Positions 19,105-29,800 are shown, numbered from the stretch's first letter. The stretch is DNA of 64,000 bases from DUZB01 sp963747555 (GCA_963747555.1 CAVVFZ010000002.1:157346-221345); one strand, 5' to 3'. Numbers and translations: made by a program. Notes: generated from the letters alone by a model not told the origin.

Positions 19105-20268
19105 ATGGCGAGAGTGACAGGCGATTCATTGAAGATTATCCACATTATAACAACCCTCTCCACAGGTGGCGCCGAACAGACACTCTATCGTTTGTTAGCC
19201 GGCGGTTTGGAGAAGTACTTTCACAACTTGGTTATCTCGTTGTCCGATGAGGGAGTATTTGGTCCCCTGATTCGCGATTTAGGGATTCCTGTACACACCC
19301 TTCAGATGCGTAAAGGGCTGCCATCCGTACGTGGCGTTTATGAATTGCGCAAGGTGGCAACCAAATTTCAGCCGGATGTAAACCGAGGGTTGGATGTATC
19401 ATGGTAATCTTGCCGCATGGTTGGCAAGGCATCTGGCGCCGGGGCTTCCAGCGCTGGCCTGGAACATTCGTAACGGTCTCTACAGGCTTGAAAATGAAAA
19501 GCCGATCACTCGTCTGGTAATTCGCGCGAATCGTTTTTTATCCGGGAGTACCTGCGTCAATTCTTTATAACAGTAGCCTTTCCCGGCAAACAACATGAGG
19601 CCTTCGGTTTTAATATTTCTCGTGGTCGGTTGATTCCCAACGGATTCGATTTTCTGCAACTGACGCCTATAGGAGCATAAAGCTCGTAAACTCCGTGCTG
19701 AGCTGGGTATCCCTTATGAATCCCCGCGTTGTAGGGCACGTGGCCCGGTTTCATCCGGTGAAGGGTCACCCCACTTTCGTGCGCGCGGCAGTTAGCTGTT
19801 GCTTCACTTTTAGAGGATGTGCACATTCTCCTCTGTGGGCGCGATGTGGGAGAAGAAAACGCGGGCCTTATCGGATTGGTGCCGAAGGCGTTTCGTAGAC
19901 GCTTTCATTTCTTAGGCGAGCGCAAGGATGTTCCGGAATTGATGTGCGCGATGGACGTTTTTTGTCAGAGCTCGTGGTCCGAAGCTTTTCCAAATGTTTT
20001 GGGTGAGGCAATGTCTCTGGGCGTGCCATGTGTCGCTACCAACGTGGGTGACAGTGCGGATATCATCGGTGACGCGGGCCTGGTTATACCGCCGAAAAAT
20101 GAAAAAGCGATGGCTGTCGCGCTGAAAACGGTTTTTGAAGAGTGGCCGGTTGCAAGACGTAAATCTGTAGGCAGTGCAGCCCGTGCCCGGGTAAAAGAAA
20201 AGTATTCTTTTCAGATGATGCTGGAAAAATACACTTTGCTTTACAAAGAACTGAGTGATGGAAGTTAA
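19105..20268 (+). pseudogene. Family 4-type glycosyltransferase, heavily frameshifted
   Basis: The N-terminus reads KIIHIITTLSTGGAEQTLYR, typical of GT4 enzymes, and the C-terminal part (from 19819) has ILLCGRDV, RFHFLGERKDVPELM and the donor-binding SSWSEAFPNVLGEAM. Between them homologous pieces (for example QGWMYHGNLAAWLARHL, FGFNISRGRLIPNGFDF and VVGHVARFHPVKGHPTF) occur in changing frames, so at least five indels are present over about 450 bp. This is a dead gene, originally transferring a sugar in surface polysaccharide synthesis. It opens a cluster with asnB, a flippase, a methyltransferase and another glycosyltransferase. Confidence 0.8.
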
Positions 20269-20310
20269 GGTTATGGAATTTCACATAAATTCAAGACATG
20301 AATACCCTTT

Positions 20311-22235
20311 ATGTGCGGCATAACCGGTTACTGGCAAAAAAACGGCAGCACGGACAGGGCTATAGCTGAACGTATGGCTCTCTGTATTCGGCATCGCGGT
20401 CCCGACGATGCAGGCGTTTGGATTGATGAGGCGGCCGGGTTGGCTTTAGCGCATCGGCGCCTGTCGATCATTGATCTTTCCCCTGCCGGTCATCAGCCGA
20501 TGGTCTCCCCTTGCGGGATATTGGTCTTGGTCTATAATGGAGAAATTTACAATCATTCCGACATCCGTGCAGAGCTTGAATCGGAGGGGGAACATTTCGC
20601 CTGGCGAGGTCATTCGGATACGGAAACGCTCCTGGCTGCCTTGAGGCATGGGGGGAGGTAGCCGGAGCGCTGCAAAGGCTCAACGGAATGTTTGCTTTCG
20701 CCTTGTGGGATCGATCTGAGCAAACACTGTTCCTCGCGCGTGACAGAATGGGAGAAAAGCCCCTTTATTATGGAACAAGCGGTGATGTTTTTCTATTTGG
20801 ATCGGAGCTTAAAGCGCTAAGAGGGCACACCCTTCGTGGCGCGGAGAGGTGGATAGGAATGCGCTGGCTCTTTTTATGCGCCACAACTATGTGCCCTCGC
20901 CCTGGAGTATCTACCAGGGGATACGAGAGTTGCCGCCTGCACATTTTGTAACCGTACGCAAGGGGGGCGGGATGTGTCTGAACCGCAATGCTACTGGAAT
21001 CTGTCGCGGCTGGCGGACGGGCGCAGCAAAAGCGGAGGAAGATCCGCCTGCCCTTATCGATGAACTCGATAGGTTGCTGCGGGATGCGGTGGGTCTGCGG
21101 ATGGCCGCGGACGTGCCCCTGGGGGCCTTTCTTTCCGGCGGGTATGACTCCACCATGGTGGCAGCGCAGATGCAGGCCCAGTCGCAACAGCCGGTAAAAA
21201 CGTTTTCCATAGGTTTTTATGAGTCCGCTTATAACGAGGCGCAGCATGCAAAGGCTGTCGCGGCACATTTGGGTACGGATCACACGGAGCTGTACGTCAC
21301 GCCCGAAGATGCGATCCATGTGATCCCCCGGTTGCCCACCATCTGGGACGAACCATTTTCCGACTCGTCCCAGATTCCGACCTGCCTTGTCAGCCAATTG
21401 GCGCGCCGTCACGTCACCGTGAGTCTGTCGGGGGACGGGGGCGATGAACTGTTTTATGGCTATGATCGCTATTTTCAGGGATATGGCATCTGGCGGAAGT
21501 TGCGTATGCTGCTCCATTTTTGCGTGAGACCCTGGGATGGTGCTGCGCCCATGCGCCTGGAGGTTTCCTGGAACGTTTTCAAAACCTTCTGCCTCGAGAA
21601 GTTCGGGTCTCCGACCTGTCTGACCGTTTGCCGAAAATTGCCGGGTTACTGAGGCAACGCTCTGAGGAATCATTCTATCAGGAACTGACGTCGCACTGGA
21701 AATGCCCGGATAAGGTCGTTCTGGGCGGCATGAACCGAAAACATGGTTCACCAGCCCGGACAGAATGCCCCATCTTCCCGGTATGCGCGAGCGCATGATG
21801 TATCTGGATGCCATGATGTATTTGCCCGATGACATTCTCACCAAAGTGGATCGGGCGAGTATGGCCGTGAGTCTGGAGGCGCGGGTGCCGCTTTTGGATC
21901 ATCGGCTTGTGGAGTTTGCCTGGCGAGTTCCCACTTCGTTGAAATATCGAAATAAAGAGAGCAAATGGCTGCTTCGGCAAGTCCTTTACCGGTACGTTCC
22001 GAAAGCCCTTATGGACCGGCCGAAAATGGGTTTTACCGTGCCTGTTGAGGAGTGGCTTCGCGGTGCCCTTCGAGAATGGGCGGAAGATCTTTTGAGCGAG
22101 AAGCGTCTGCGGGAAGAAGGCTTTTTCGATACGGCAACTATTCGGCGCTTGTGGCAGGAGCATGTGAACGGCGCGCGGCGCTGGCATTATTATCTATGGG
22201 ATGTGTTGATGTTTCAGACCTGGTTAGCCGAGTAA
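20311..22235 (+). pseudogene. asnB: Asparagine synthase (glutamine-hydrolysing) AsnB-like, multiple frameshifts
   Basis: Class II amidotransferase. It starts MCGITGYW with the catalytic Cys2, followed by RHRGPDDAG and LVYNGEIYNH. The synthetase domain has the ATP pyrophosphatase loop LSGGYDSTM near 21132 and SLSGDGGDELFYGY near 21426, then DRPKMGFTVPVEEWL near the end. At least six frame changes are needed (near 20645, 20830, 20968, 21025, 21510 and 21740), so it cannot make a protein. AsnB homologues in polysaccharide clusters amidate sugar or peptide substrates. A second, diverged copy of its last 65 codons lies at 25640-25846. Confidence 0.85.
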
Positions 22236-22262
22236 CATAAACATTGCGGATTTGGGGGTTGT

Positions 22263-23544
22263 TTGCGGTTAGCATTTACACTGGGATGTTTAGCGGGCAT
22301 CAATGTCCTGCTGGCCTTTTTTTATCAATGGTACGTTCTGAGAGCCATCGGGCCGGGAATGGAAACCGATGCTCTGTTTGCCGCCATGGCCGTCCCCTAG
22401 ATTTTGTTGGCCGTTGTAAGCGGATCCCTGAGCCAGGTTCTTGTGCCGCTTTTATCCATTGAGAATGCGGAGAATTTTCAAAAGGAGGCCTGGACTTTTT
22501 TTCAGGGAATCGGACTGATATTCAGTGTGTTTGCCGTCCTGCTTTTTATCACAGCCGCCGAATGGGTTCCGTGGACCGTACCCGGATTCAGCTGGGAGAC
22601 TCAATCCTTAACTGTAAGATTGCTTCGCATTCAATTACTTGGAATGGTCTTTATGGGTTTGAACGGCGTTATATGGGCCGCTTACCATGCCAGGCAAAGA
22701 ATTATCTGGGCTGAGATGAGTCCGGTCATCGGCACGCTGGGCGGATTGGTGTTTTTGATCTGGGGCCTCTCACGCTTCGGGATCGCTGCCGCTGCCTGGG
22801 CCCTGGTCATCAGGTCCGGGATACAAACGATCCTGTTGCTGCCGGGAATGGGTGGTTATAGATTTCCCGATTGGAGAAACAGTACGCTCAAGGAGGCATG
22901 GCGTCGACTTTTATCCCCTTCTCCTGGGGACTACCTATTATAAGACAGGAGAACTGGCCGATCGTTTTCTCGCGTCCATGGCGCCCGCGGGGCAGCTCTC
23001 CCTGCTTTATTTTGCGAATCAGATGTATATGGCTGGAAACCTGATTTTGAATAAGGCCTTTTCCGCTCCCATGGTCCCTTTGCTGGCTAAAAAGGCGTCT
23101 GAAGGGAGATGGCTTATATTCCGCCAAATCAGTCAAAACCGATTTTTGACCGTTTTGGGAATCAGTGTGGGCATTTTCATATGCATTTTCTTTTCGGGGC
23201 CTTCACTTTATTCGTTTCTTTTTGGCGGCCGATTCACCATTGAAGAGATATTCACCTTGCACTCGCTCTTGCTGGCGCTTGGAGGTGTTTGGGTGGGTGG
23301 AGCGGTAGGACAGATATTGGCCAGCAGTTTCTATGCGAAAGGAAATACCCGCACGCCCACCAGGATTGGGATTTTCGGCTTTACCATGGGGCTCGGCTTC
23401 AAAGTGCTGGGGTTTTGGCTCTGGGGGGTCCTCGGAATTGCCGTGGGTACGAGCCTCTACTATTTGATCAATGCGTTTTTATTGAAAGTTTTACTGAGTC
23501 GGAGGCTCCGGAAACGGCTGGCCAATGATTCCACAGGATCGTAG
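22263..23544 (+). pseudogene. MurJ/Wzx-like lipid-linked oligosaccharide flippase, disrupted
   Basis: Polytopic membrane protein of the MVF/MurJ exporter superfamily, with about 12 hydrophobic segments over the region. A probable TTG start at 22263 opens with RLAFTLGCLAG. An in-frame TAG at 22398-22400 (one base from the Gln codon CAG) interrupts VPxILLAVVSGSLSQVLVP, and a one-base shift near 22915 separates the halves before FYPLLLGTTYYKTGELADRF. The role would be flipping lipid-linked glycan to the periplasm. Both a nonsense and a frame mutation point to genuine loss. Confidence 0.75.
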
Positions 23545-24525
23545 GTGTCGCGAGTGAATGTTCAATCAATAAAGGAAGCTGTTGTTTTGGAGTCCGCTCC
23601 ATGCCCGCTCGGATGCAGCGGCGGGGATACCCTTGTTATGAAAGGCCGGGACCGTCTGAATAACCTGCCCGGGACCTTTCAGGTGGTTCGCTGCAAGAAT
23701 TGCGGCCTCATGAGAACCAATCCGAGGCCTGCCCCGGAAAGCATGGGGTTTTATTACCCGGACGAGTATGGACCTTACAGGGGAACACGAATAGCCCCTG
23801 ACAAAAAGAATGCGGCCCGCACTTTATTCCTGAAAAGGTGGACGACGAACCTTTTTCAGTTCAACACAACCCGTCTGCCGAGATTGCAGCCCGGGCGGGT
23901 CCTTGAAATCGGGTGCGCATCAGGAGCGTTTCTGGACAAGCTGGCCAGCGGCGGCTGGACGGCTGAAGGGATCGAATTTTCCAGGACAGCCGCGCAATCA
24001 GCCCGTTCACTGGGGTTTTCCGTGTATTCCGGTTCGCTGGAATCCGCTCCCGATCCCCAACATCTCTTTCGTCTGGTGGTCGGGTGGATGGTTCTGGAAC
24101 ACCTGCATGATCCGGTGAGGGCTCTTCAAAAACTTCATCGCTGGGTTGAACCCGGGGGATGGCTTGTCTTGTCCGTTCCCAACGCCGGCGCCATGGAATT
24201 CAAAATCTTCAGGCATCAGTGGTATGCGCTTCACCTGCCAAACCATCTTTACCACTTTACGACAGCGTCCCTCTCCAGAACACTCGAGGCCGGGGGCTGG
24301 CGGATGACCAGGGCTTTTCACCAGCGCACTCTCATGAATATAGCGGGCAGCCTTGGATTCCGGCTCAGAGATCATGGGAGATTCTCTCGAGTCGCAGACA
24401 TTCTTGCCAGCCTTCCCGAGGGCCGTGGGGCTATGAATTATCTGTTGTATCCTCTGGCCTGCCTCTTCAGTTTTCTGGGCCAAACAGGGCGCATGACGAT
24501 ATGGGCCAGGAGGATAAATGATTAA
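23545..24525 (+). CDS. Class I SAM-dependent methyltransferase with N-terminal zinc ribbon
   Basis: 326 residues starting at GTG immediately after the flippase stop. An N-terminal CxxxC...CxxC ribbon (CPLGC, then CKNCGLMRTNPRP) precedes a methyltransferase domain with motif I VLEIGCASGAFL near residue 115, motif post-I containing GIEFS, and VVGWMVLEHLHDP near 180. This layout is common in O-antigen and capsule clusters, where the enzyme methylates a sugar or acts on nucleotide-sugar precursors. The last 8 bases overlap the next glycosyltransferase gene. Intact despite three decayed genes upstream. Confidence 0.85.
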   Translation: MSRVNVQSIKEAVVLESAPCPLGCSGGDTLVMKGRDRLNNLPGTFQVVRCKNCGLMRTNPRPAPESMGFYYPDEYGPYRGTRIAPDKKNAARTLFLKRWTTNLFQFNTTRLPRLQPGRVLEIGCASGAFLDKLASGGWTAEGIEFSRTAAQSARSLGFSVYSGSLESAPDPQHLFRLVVGWMVLEHLHDPVRALQKLHRWVEPGGWLVLSVPNAGAMEFKIFRHQWYALHLPNHLYHFTTASLSRTLEAGGWRMTRAFHQRTLMNIAGSLGFRLRDHGRFSRVADILASLPEGRGAMNYLLYPLACLFSFLGQTGRMTIWARRIND

Positions 24526-25579
24526 GGTCGCCGCTCTCACGTCCGGTAAACATGTGCCATCCGCCCGTTTTCGCATCCGCCAGCATATTTTGCCATTGAA
24601 ACGGGCTGGAATTCATGTTCGGGAATTTTTGCCGGCGGTTGACAGATATGCACCTCCTCCGCCGTTTCTCTCTTTTTCCAATAAGATTGGCGCTATTCCA
24701 GCCAAGATAGGCTGGAAATTTGTAAAAGTCCTGGCGACGATTCCTGGAGTTATAGGAAGCCACACGGCCGATATAACCTGGCTCGAACGGGAACTTCATC
24801 CGGGCATCCATATACTGGAACCATTTCTCAATCGTCCTGTGGTTCTGGATGTGGATGATGCCATCTGGCTGACAGCCCCCTTTGGAAGGAGTGCCGCAAT
24901 CGCGGCTGCTGGAATGGCTGATATTGTCATTGCCGGCAACCGTTATATTGCGGAGTGGTTTGGTCCCTATGCAAAAGATGTTCGCGTGGTGCCGACAGCC
25001 GTCGATACGGACCGCATCAAGCCCCGCGACTTTCAGAAAATGAAACCCGACTCCGGACGTTTTGTAGTAGGATGGATCGGCACAAGCAGCAACTATGCCT
25101 ATCTCTACCAGATAGAAAAGGGGTTGTCTGAATTCTTGAAACACCATGATGCGGAATTGCTGGTTATGGCCGATAAGGCCCCTGGGTTTTCCGCGCTTGT
25201 TTCTGAAAACGTTCACTACGTGAAATGGGATCCGCTTAAAGAAATCGTTCTATTGGGCCAGATGGACGTGGGTCTGATGCCTCTTTCCATGGATGAATGG
25301 AGCCTGGGCAAATGCAGCTTCAAAATGCTGCAATACATGGCCGCGGGCCTTCCGGTTGTTGTATCGCCCGTGGGAATGAATGTGGATGTTTTGTCTCTTG
25401 GGGAAGTTGGATTTTCAGCCGTGACTCCCGGTGACTGGTATGAAGCCTTAAGCAGCCTTTACCATAACCGGTCACTCGCACGCGGATATGGGGCAGAGGG
25501 AAGAAGAATTGTGGAAGAGCGTTTCAGCCGGAGAGCGGTTTCAAGTATCCTTGCCGACATTTTCAGGGAATTGTCATAA
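24518..25579 (+). CDS. Glycosyltransferase (GT4-like)
   Basis: 353 residues, intact. The N-terminal half has VPSARFRIRQHILPLKRAGI, often seen in glycosyltransferases of this type, and VVLDVDDAIW near residue 108. The C-terminal donor-binding domain has VGWIGTSSNYAYL near 184 and the acidic-glycine region SLGKCSFKMLQYMAAGLPVV near 262. It overlaps the methyltransferase stop by 8 bases, so the two are translated together. Expected at the cytoplasmic membrane face in surface-glycan assembly. Confidence 0.85.
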   Translation: MIKVAALTSGKHVPSARFRIRQHILPLKRAGIHVREFLPAVDRYAPPPPFLSFSNKIGAIPAKIGWKFVKVLATIPGVIGSHTADITWLERELHPGIHILEPFLNRPVVLDVDDAIWLTAPFGRSAAIAAAGMADIVIAGNRYIAEWFGPYAKDVRVVPTAVDTDRIKPRDFQKMKPDSGRFVVGWIGTSSNYAYLYQIEKGLSEFLKHHDAELLVMADKAPGFSALVSENVHYVKWDPLKEIVLLGQMDVGLMPLSMDEWSLGKCSFKMLQYMAAGLPVVVSPVGMNVDVLSLGEVGFSAVTPGDWYEALSSLYHNRSLARGYGAEGRRIVEERFSRRAVSSILADIFRELS

Positions 25580-25639
25580 TTTTCCCAAAAAGAAAAGGCC
25601 GGTTCCAAAAAGAAGCCGGCCAAAACTTGTCGAAATAAT

Positions 25640-25846
25640 TTTGGCGTGCCCATTGAACACTGGCTGCGTGGTCCTCTTCGCGACTGGGCGGAGGATCTTT
25701 TGAACGAGAAACGTCTGGAAGAAGAAGGTTTTTTCGATACAGTGACGATTCGGCGTATTTGGCGGGAACATCTGAGTGGCGAGCGGCGCTGGCATTATTA
25801 TCTCTGGGATGTATTGATGTTTCAGGCGTGGTTGGCCGAACAATAA
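25640..25846 (+). pseudogene. C-terminal fragment of a second asparagine synthase
   Basis: About 68 codons reading FGVPIEHWLRGPLRDWAEDL through WLAEQ, closely matching the last part of the decayed asnB (22045-22235) but clearly diverged at nucleotide level. No upstream part exists; it begins abruptly after the glycosyltransferase. The bases between (25598-25622) form a GGCCGG/CCGGCC hairpin. This is either a remnant of a deleted tandem copy or a recombination scar. Confidence 0.8.
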
Positions 25847-25917
25847 ACCTTTATCTGAGCCTGTTTCAAATAGAAAAATGGGTTCATTAGAGCGCTTTCA
25901 ATTATAGGAGGACTAAA

Positions 25918-26791
25918 ATGGCAGATGCGGAAAAACTTCTGGATGCACGGGATGTGCGGGACATGCCGCCTGAGACAAACGCTGCCGCAGGCAAAAATCT
26001 GAAAGGGACGGAAAATCTTGACTGGGGGATGAAGAACCGGCTTTCCCGGCTTATAGGGCCGGATGGACACTGCCAGTTTCTGCCCATTGACCATGGCTAC
26101 TTTCAGGGGCCGACAAGGTGCCTTGAAAGGCCGGCGGATACCATCAGGGACCTGATCCAGTACGCCGACGGTCTGTTCGTAACCAGGGGCGTTCTGCGGG
26201 CATCCATCGACCCCCATCTGGAGACCCCCATTATTTTGAGGGTCTCCGGCGCTACGAGCGTCGTGGGGCAGGACCTGGCCAATGAGGTTCGTCACCACGT
26301 CCATCGAAGAGATGATCCGCCTGAACGTGGCGGCGGTGGGGCTCTCCATCTTTGTGGGAACCGATTACGAGAAACAGACCCTTGAAAATCTGGCCATGCT
26401 GGTGAACGAATGCGAGGATTACGGAATTCCCGTTATGGCGGTAACCGCCGTCGGCAAGGAACTGGAAAAACGGACGGCCCGCTATCTGGCCCTTTCCTGC
26501 CGTATCGCCGCCGAATTGGGGGCGAAAATAGTCAAGACCTATTATGCGGCCGAAGATTTTGACAAGATCACCAACGGATGCCCCGTGCCGGTCGTCATTG
26601 CGGGGGGACCCAAATGCGAGACCGAGCTGGAGGTTTTTGAATTTGTATACGACGGCATGAAAAAGGGGGCCATCGGCGTCAATCTGGGACGAAATATCTG
26701 GCAAAATCCCCATCCCGTTGCCGTCATGCGGGCGCTGAACGCGGTGATCCATGACAAAGCCACCCCGAAGCAGGCCCTGGACCTCTTTTGA
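25918..26791 (+). pseudogene. Class I aldolase (DhnA/LsrF-like), single frameshift
   Basis: Schiff-base aldolase of the DeoC/LsrF/FbaB group. Reads FLPIDHGYFQGPTRCLE near residue 56, VSGATSVVGQDLANE near 109, then in another frame VVTTSIEEMIRLNV, the lysine region KIVKTYYAAEDF and the phosphate-binding VVIAGGPK. Removing one T at 26288-26289 joins the frames into about 290 residues. AGGAGG 6 bases before the ATG at 25918 is excellent. It is paired with the alcohol dehydrogenase 15 bp downstream. A single lesion leaves open that the gene is functional and the shift a sequencing error. Confidence 0.8.
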
Positions 26792-26806
26792 AACGGTGAA
26801 GAATTC

Positions 26807-27850
26807 ATGCGCGTCTTAATGTATTACAGCAACCGGGATGTTCGCCTGGTGGACATGCCCGTGCCCGCGATCGGACCCGGCGAACTGCTCATGAAAGTGG
26901 TGGCCAGCGGCATATGCGGCAGCGATGTGATGGAATGGTATCGCAGAGACAAGGTCCCCCTGGTTTTAGGGCATGAGGTTGCCGGCGAGGTCGTGGAGGT
27001 GGGGGAAGGGGTCGAAAAATTCAGCCCCGGCGATCGCGTTGCCGCAACCCACCATGTCCCCTGCAATACCTGCCACTACTGTCTTACCGGGCATCACACG
27101 GTCTGTGAAACCCTTTTAAAAGGCACCCACTTCGATCCGGGCGGGTTTGCGGAGTATATACGGGTTCCCGCCATCAATGTGGATCGGGGGGTTTTTCCCG
27201 TTCCCGAGGGGGTTTCCTATGAGGAGGCGTCGTTCATGGAGCCGCTGGCCTGTGTTTTGCGGGGACAGAAAAATGCCCGTCTTCGGCCCGGTCAAACGGT
27301 TCTTGTTTTGGGAAGCGGCATATCGGGACTGCTCCACGTGGGTCTGGCCAAGGCCCTTGGGGCGGGCCTGGTAATAGCGGCGGACACCATCCCGTACCGG
27401 CTTGAAAAGGCGCGAAAAATGGGGGCGCACGTGGTGCTGCACGCCCATGAGGATCTTGCCTCGGCGGTACGGCAGGCCAATGAAGGACGTCTGGCGGACC
27501 TCGTGATTCTCTGCTTTGACGGATTCATTCCCCTTGCATTCAAAACGGTGGAAAAGGGAGGGACCATTCTCTTCTTCGCGGGCGCCGGTGAAGGGGATAC
27601 GATCCCCGTGCCGATCAATGATATTTTCTGGAGAACGGAAATCACCCTCACCAGCACCTACGCGGGCGCCCCTGCCGATTGCAGGGAGGCCCTCCGTCTG
27701 ATCAAGGCAGGCGCTGTTCCCGTTAAGGAGACCATTACCGGAAGGCTGCCGCTGGAAGAGGCCTCTCTCGGTTTTCAAATGGTCTGTTCCCCCACCGAGC
27801 ATGAATGTATCAAGGTCATCCTTGAGCCCCGGAGAGGTAAAACCCCATGA
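26807..27850 (+). CDS. Zinc-dependent medium-chain alcohol/polyol dehydrogenase
   Basis: 347 residues of the MDR superfamily, near threonine/sorbitol dehydrogenases. The catalytic zinc site is in GICGSDVMEW and GHEVAGEVVEVG, the structural zinc ligands in CNTCHYCLTGHHTVC (four cysteines), and the Rossmann motif is VLGSGISGL near residue 168. It oxidises a secondary alcohol, probably one made or used by the adjacent aldolase. The two genes are 15 bp apart and likely co-transcribed. Confidence 0.88.
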   Translation: MRVLMYYSNRDVRLVDMPVPAIGPGELLMKVVASGICGSDVMEWYRRDKVPLVLGHEVAGEVVEVGEGVEKFSPGDRVAATHHVPCNTCHYCLTGHHTVCETLLKGTHFDPGGFAEYIRVPAINVDRGVFPVPEGVSYEEASFMEPLACVLRGQKNARLRPGQTVLVLGSGISGLLHVGLAKALGAGLVIAADTIPYRLEKARKMGAHVVLHAHEDLASAVRQANEGRLADLVILCFDGFIPLAFKTVEKGGTILFFAGAGEGDTIPVPINDIFWRTEITLTSTYAGAPADCREALRLIKAGAVPVKETITGRLPLEEASLGFQMVCSPTEHECIKVILEPRRGKTP

Positions 27851-27894
27851 GGATTCGAGGAATCGGCCCGGGACGATCTGCCGGAAGGGTACAT

Positions 27895-27934
27895 AAAAAA
27901 AAGGACCTGAAGCCATTTTCGCTTCAGGTCCTTG
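27895..27934 (-). terminator. Rho-independent terminator after tRNA-Val(GAC)
   Basis: On the minus strand a 13-bp perfect stem (AAGGACCTGAAGC with GCTTCAGGTCCTT) with a short loop is followed by eight T. It begins 8 bases beyond the tRNA 3' end and ends the long minus-strand transcript from the phospholipase gene to the tRNA. Confidence 0.88.
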
Positions 27935-27941
27935 GATCTGC

Positions 27942-28016
27942 TGGTAGGCACGAAGGGATTTGAACCCTTGACCCCTACCGTGTCAGGGTAGTGCTCTCCC
28001 CCTGAGCTACGTGCCT
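27942..28016 (-). tRNA. tRNA-Val(GAC)
   Basis: 75 bases including an encoded CCA. Acceptor AGGCACG pairs with CGTGCCT; the anticodon loop CTGACAC gives anticodon GAC, reading GUC and GUU; the T-arm GGGTTCAAATCCC is canonical. Confidence 0.95.
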
Positions 28017-28054
28017 ATGTAGTGCCTGTTTCATATCAATATGGGAAGTGGATG

Positions 28055-28621
28055 TCAAGGCCATTTCTCATCCCGGGCGTTTTCTTCTCCCATCATCAGA
28101 AACCAGGAACGGATGTAGTGGAGCCCCGATACAATGGTCAAAATTCCGGTAAGCCAATACATGGGAAGCATATATTCGGAAAACAGATGAAAGTGGTTTC
28201 TTACAAGCACCAGGAAAACGGTCCCAAGTTGAAGGCAAGTGGTTATTTTGCTGATAATGGAAGGTCGTATGTTGAGATGTCCCCGAGACAAAAACAGGAT
28301 CAAAACGCCCAACAGAATAAGAACATCTCTGGTAATAACGATGACGGCAAGCCATGAAGGGATATAACCTCGGACGGCAAGCACGACAAAAGCGGCTACC
28401 AGAAGGATCTTATCCGCCAACGGGTCTAAAAAGGCCCCTAAGCGGCTTTTCTGGTTGAATACCCTGGCAATGAGGCCATCTGCTCCATCACTTACCCCCG
28501 CTATGACAAATACGAACAGTGCGGCCAGGAACCGGTCATCCAAGAGATAGATGATAAAAATCGGCGCCAGGATAATTCTGATGGTGGTAATCAGGTTGGG
28601 GACGGTCATGGTGTCCTTCAT
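28055..28621 (-). CDS. pgsA: CDP-alcohol phosphatidyltransferase, PgsA-like
   Basis: Integral membrane enzyme making phosphatidylglycerol phosphate (or a related lipid) from CDP-diacylglycerol. The CDP-alcohol motif D-x2-DG-x2-AR-x8-G-x3-D-x3-D is present from residue 44 (DGADGLIAR, then GAFLDPLADK). 188 residues and about five to six membrane segments fit PgsA. Its ATG overlaps the TGA of the upstream gene (ATGA), so translation is coupled. It is the last protein gene before tRNA-Val. Confidence 0.85.
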   Translation of the reverse strand: MKDTMTVPNLITTIRIILAPIFIIYLLDDRFLAALFVFVIAGVSDGADGLIARVFNQKSRLGAFLDPLADKILLVAAFVVLAVRGYIPSWLAVIVITRDVLILLGVLILFLSRGHLNIRPSIISKITTCLQLGTVFLVLVRNHFHLFSEYMLPMYWLTGILTIVSGLHYIRSWFLMMGEENARDEKWP

Positions 28622-29800
28622 TCCAGGTTCAGGATCGTCGTTCCTTCTTCAGACCGGCTCAAATGAAGGGGGAAGGGAAGTTTTGCATGATTCAACACTT
28701 CGTCCAGTAATTTTTCTTTGCCACCTGTATACTGGATGGAGACGGTAATGGAGTTTCCTTGAATTCTGTTCGGCATTACAGCGGTTACTCCGGGTACGGT
28801 ATTGAGAAGAAAATCCTTGAACCTCATATATTGCTGGTAAGTCCGCAGTCCCGCCAATCGTAATCTCGAACTGTTCGACCCCTTCCTTTTTTACCTCCAT
28901 CCCCTGGACAATACAGGCATAGAATTGGGTGGACAGGGGGATGGCCACCTTCTGCAGGGCCTCAAAGATTTTTTCCGTATTCCCTATATCCAGATCCGCT
29001 TTCTGAACCTGGGTTTCCCTGCAGATTGGAACGCCTTTTGCCACATCCGCGGCCTCCAGGTCCACGGAAATGTTCCCGTCCTCGGAAATGGTGCTGACGC
29101 CGAAGATGACAACATCCGCTGAAAGAAGCTTTCCCCATGCAAGGGCATCCCCCAGAGCTGGTTTGGAACCGGAATTCCGAGAAAAAAAGGAGGTTTCCGG
29201 AGGGCTTGCCGCGCGATTAATGGGCTCGAATCCCTTTTCCTGGAAGGCTCTGTTTAAAGCCAATTCCGTAGGACTCATGATGGCATAGGCATCCACGTCA
29301 CTCCACCAGTAGGACTTCGATTCTCCAACCGTTTCTTGCACCATGAAAAGCAGCTTTATCGTCGAAGTTTTCTCCGATGTGATGCCCTTTTCTCTCATCT
29401 TTTCGGTAATCAACTCCCGGTTCACCTTGATTTTCAAAAGAACCCGGTATTCCCGGGCGGTATGGCTTTCCGCAAGGATATTGAAATGTTCGATTTCTTC
29501 CCTGGCATTTGGAATGATTTCCTCAACAATCCTTTCAAAATTCTGAATCATCCCCTGGCTTCCAAGGAGATTGGAAAGATAGAATTCAACTCCTTTGGTG
29601 AGCGCTGCCGAAATCGCCCGATTTTTTGCCTGGGCCAGATTCCCGCCTGCAATAGCGCCGGCTCCTATGGCCAAAAGTTCCCTCCCCTCCCGAGGTTGTT
29701 CCGATTGCGCCGTTACAATGACCGGCAAAAGAAGAACCAGCGAAAAAACAAGCAGGGATTTCCCTTTTTTGAGGATAGTATCAAACATTTTGTCCATCAT
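28618..29800 (-). pseudogene. Exported protein of unknown function (FlgT/LPP20-like N-terminus), one frameshift
   Basis: Signal peptide at residues 10-31 (hydrophobic SLLVFSLVLLLPVIVTA, cleavage after VTA). The N-terminal domain resembles the FlgT-N/LPP20 type (repeated AxGGNLAQAKNRAISAAL, then a basic YRVLLKIKVNRELI strand). It is followed by a region of unknown fold. A one-base shift at the CCC at 28850-28852 moves the last 80 residues (LRTYQQYMRFKDFLL to ILNLE) into another frame. Located between miaA and pgsA in an operon. Function not assigned; an envelope or flagellar-type accessory role is possible but unsupported, as no flagellar genes are nearby. Confidence 0.55.

Noticed and set aside
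19105..25846. Prophage
   Set aside because: Genes are glycan-synthesis types; no phage structural, lysis or integrase genes are visible.
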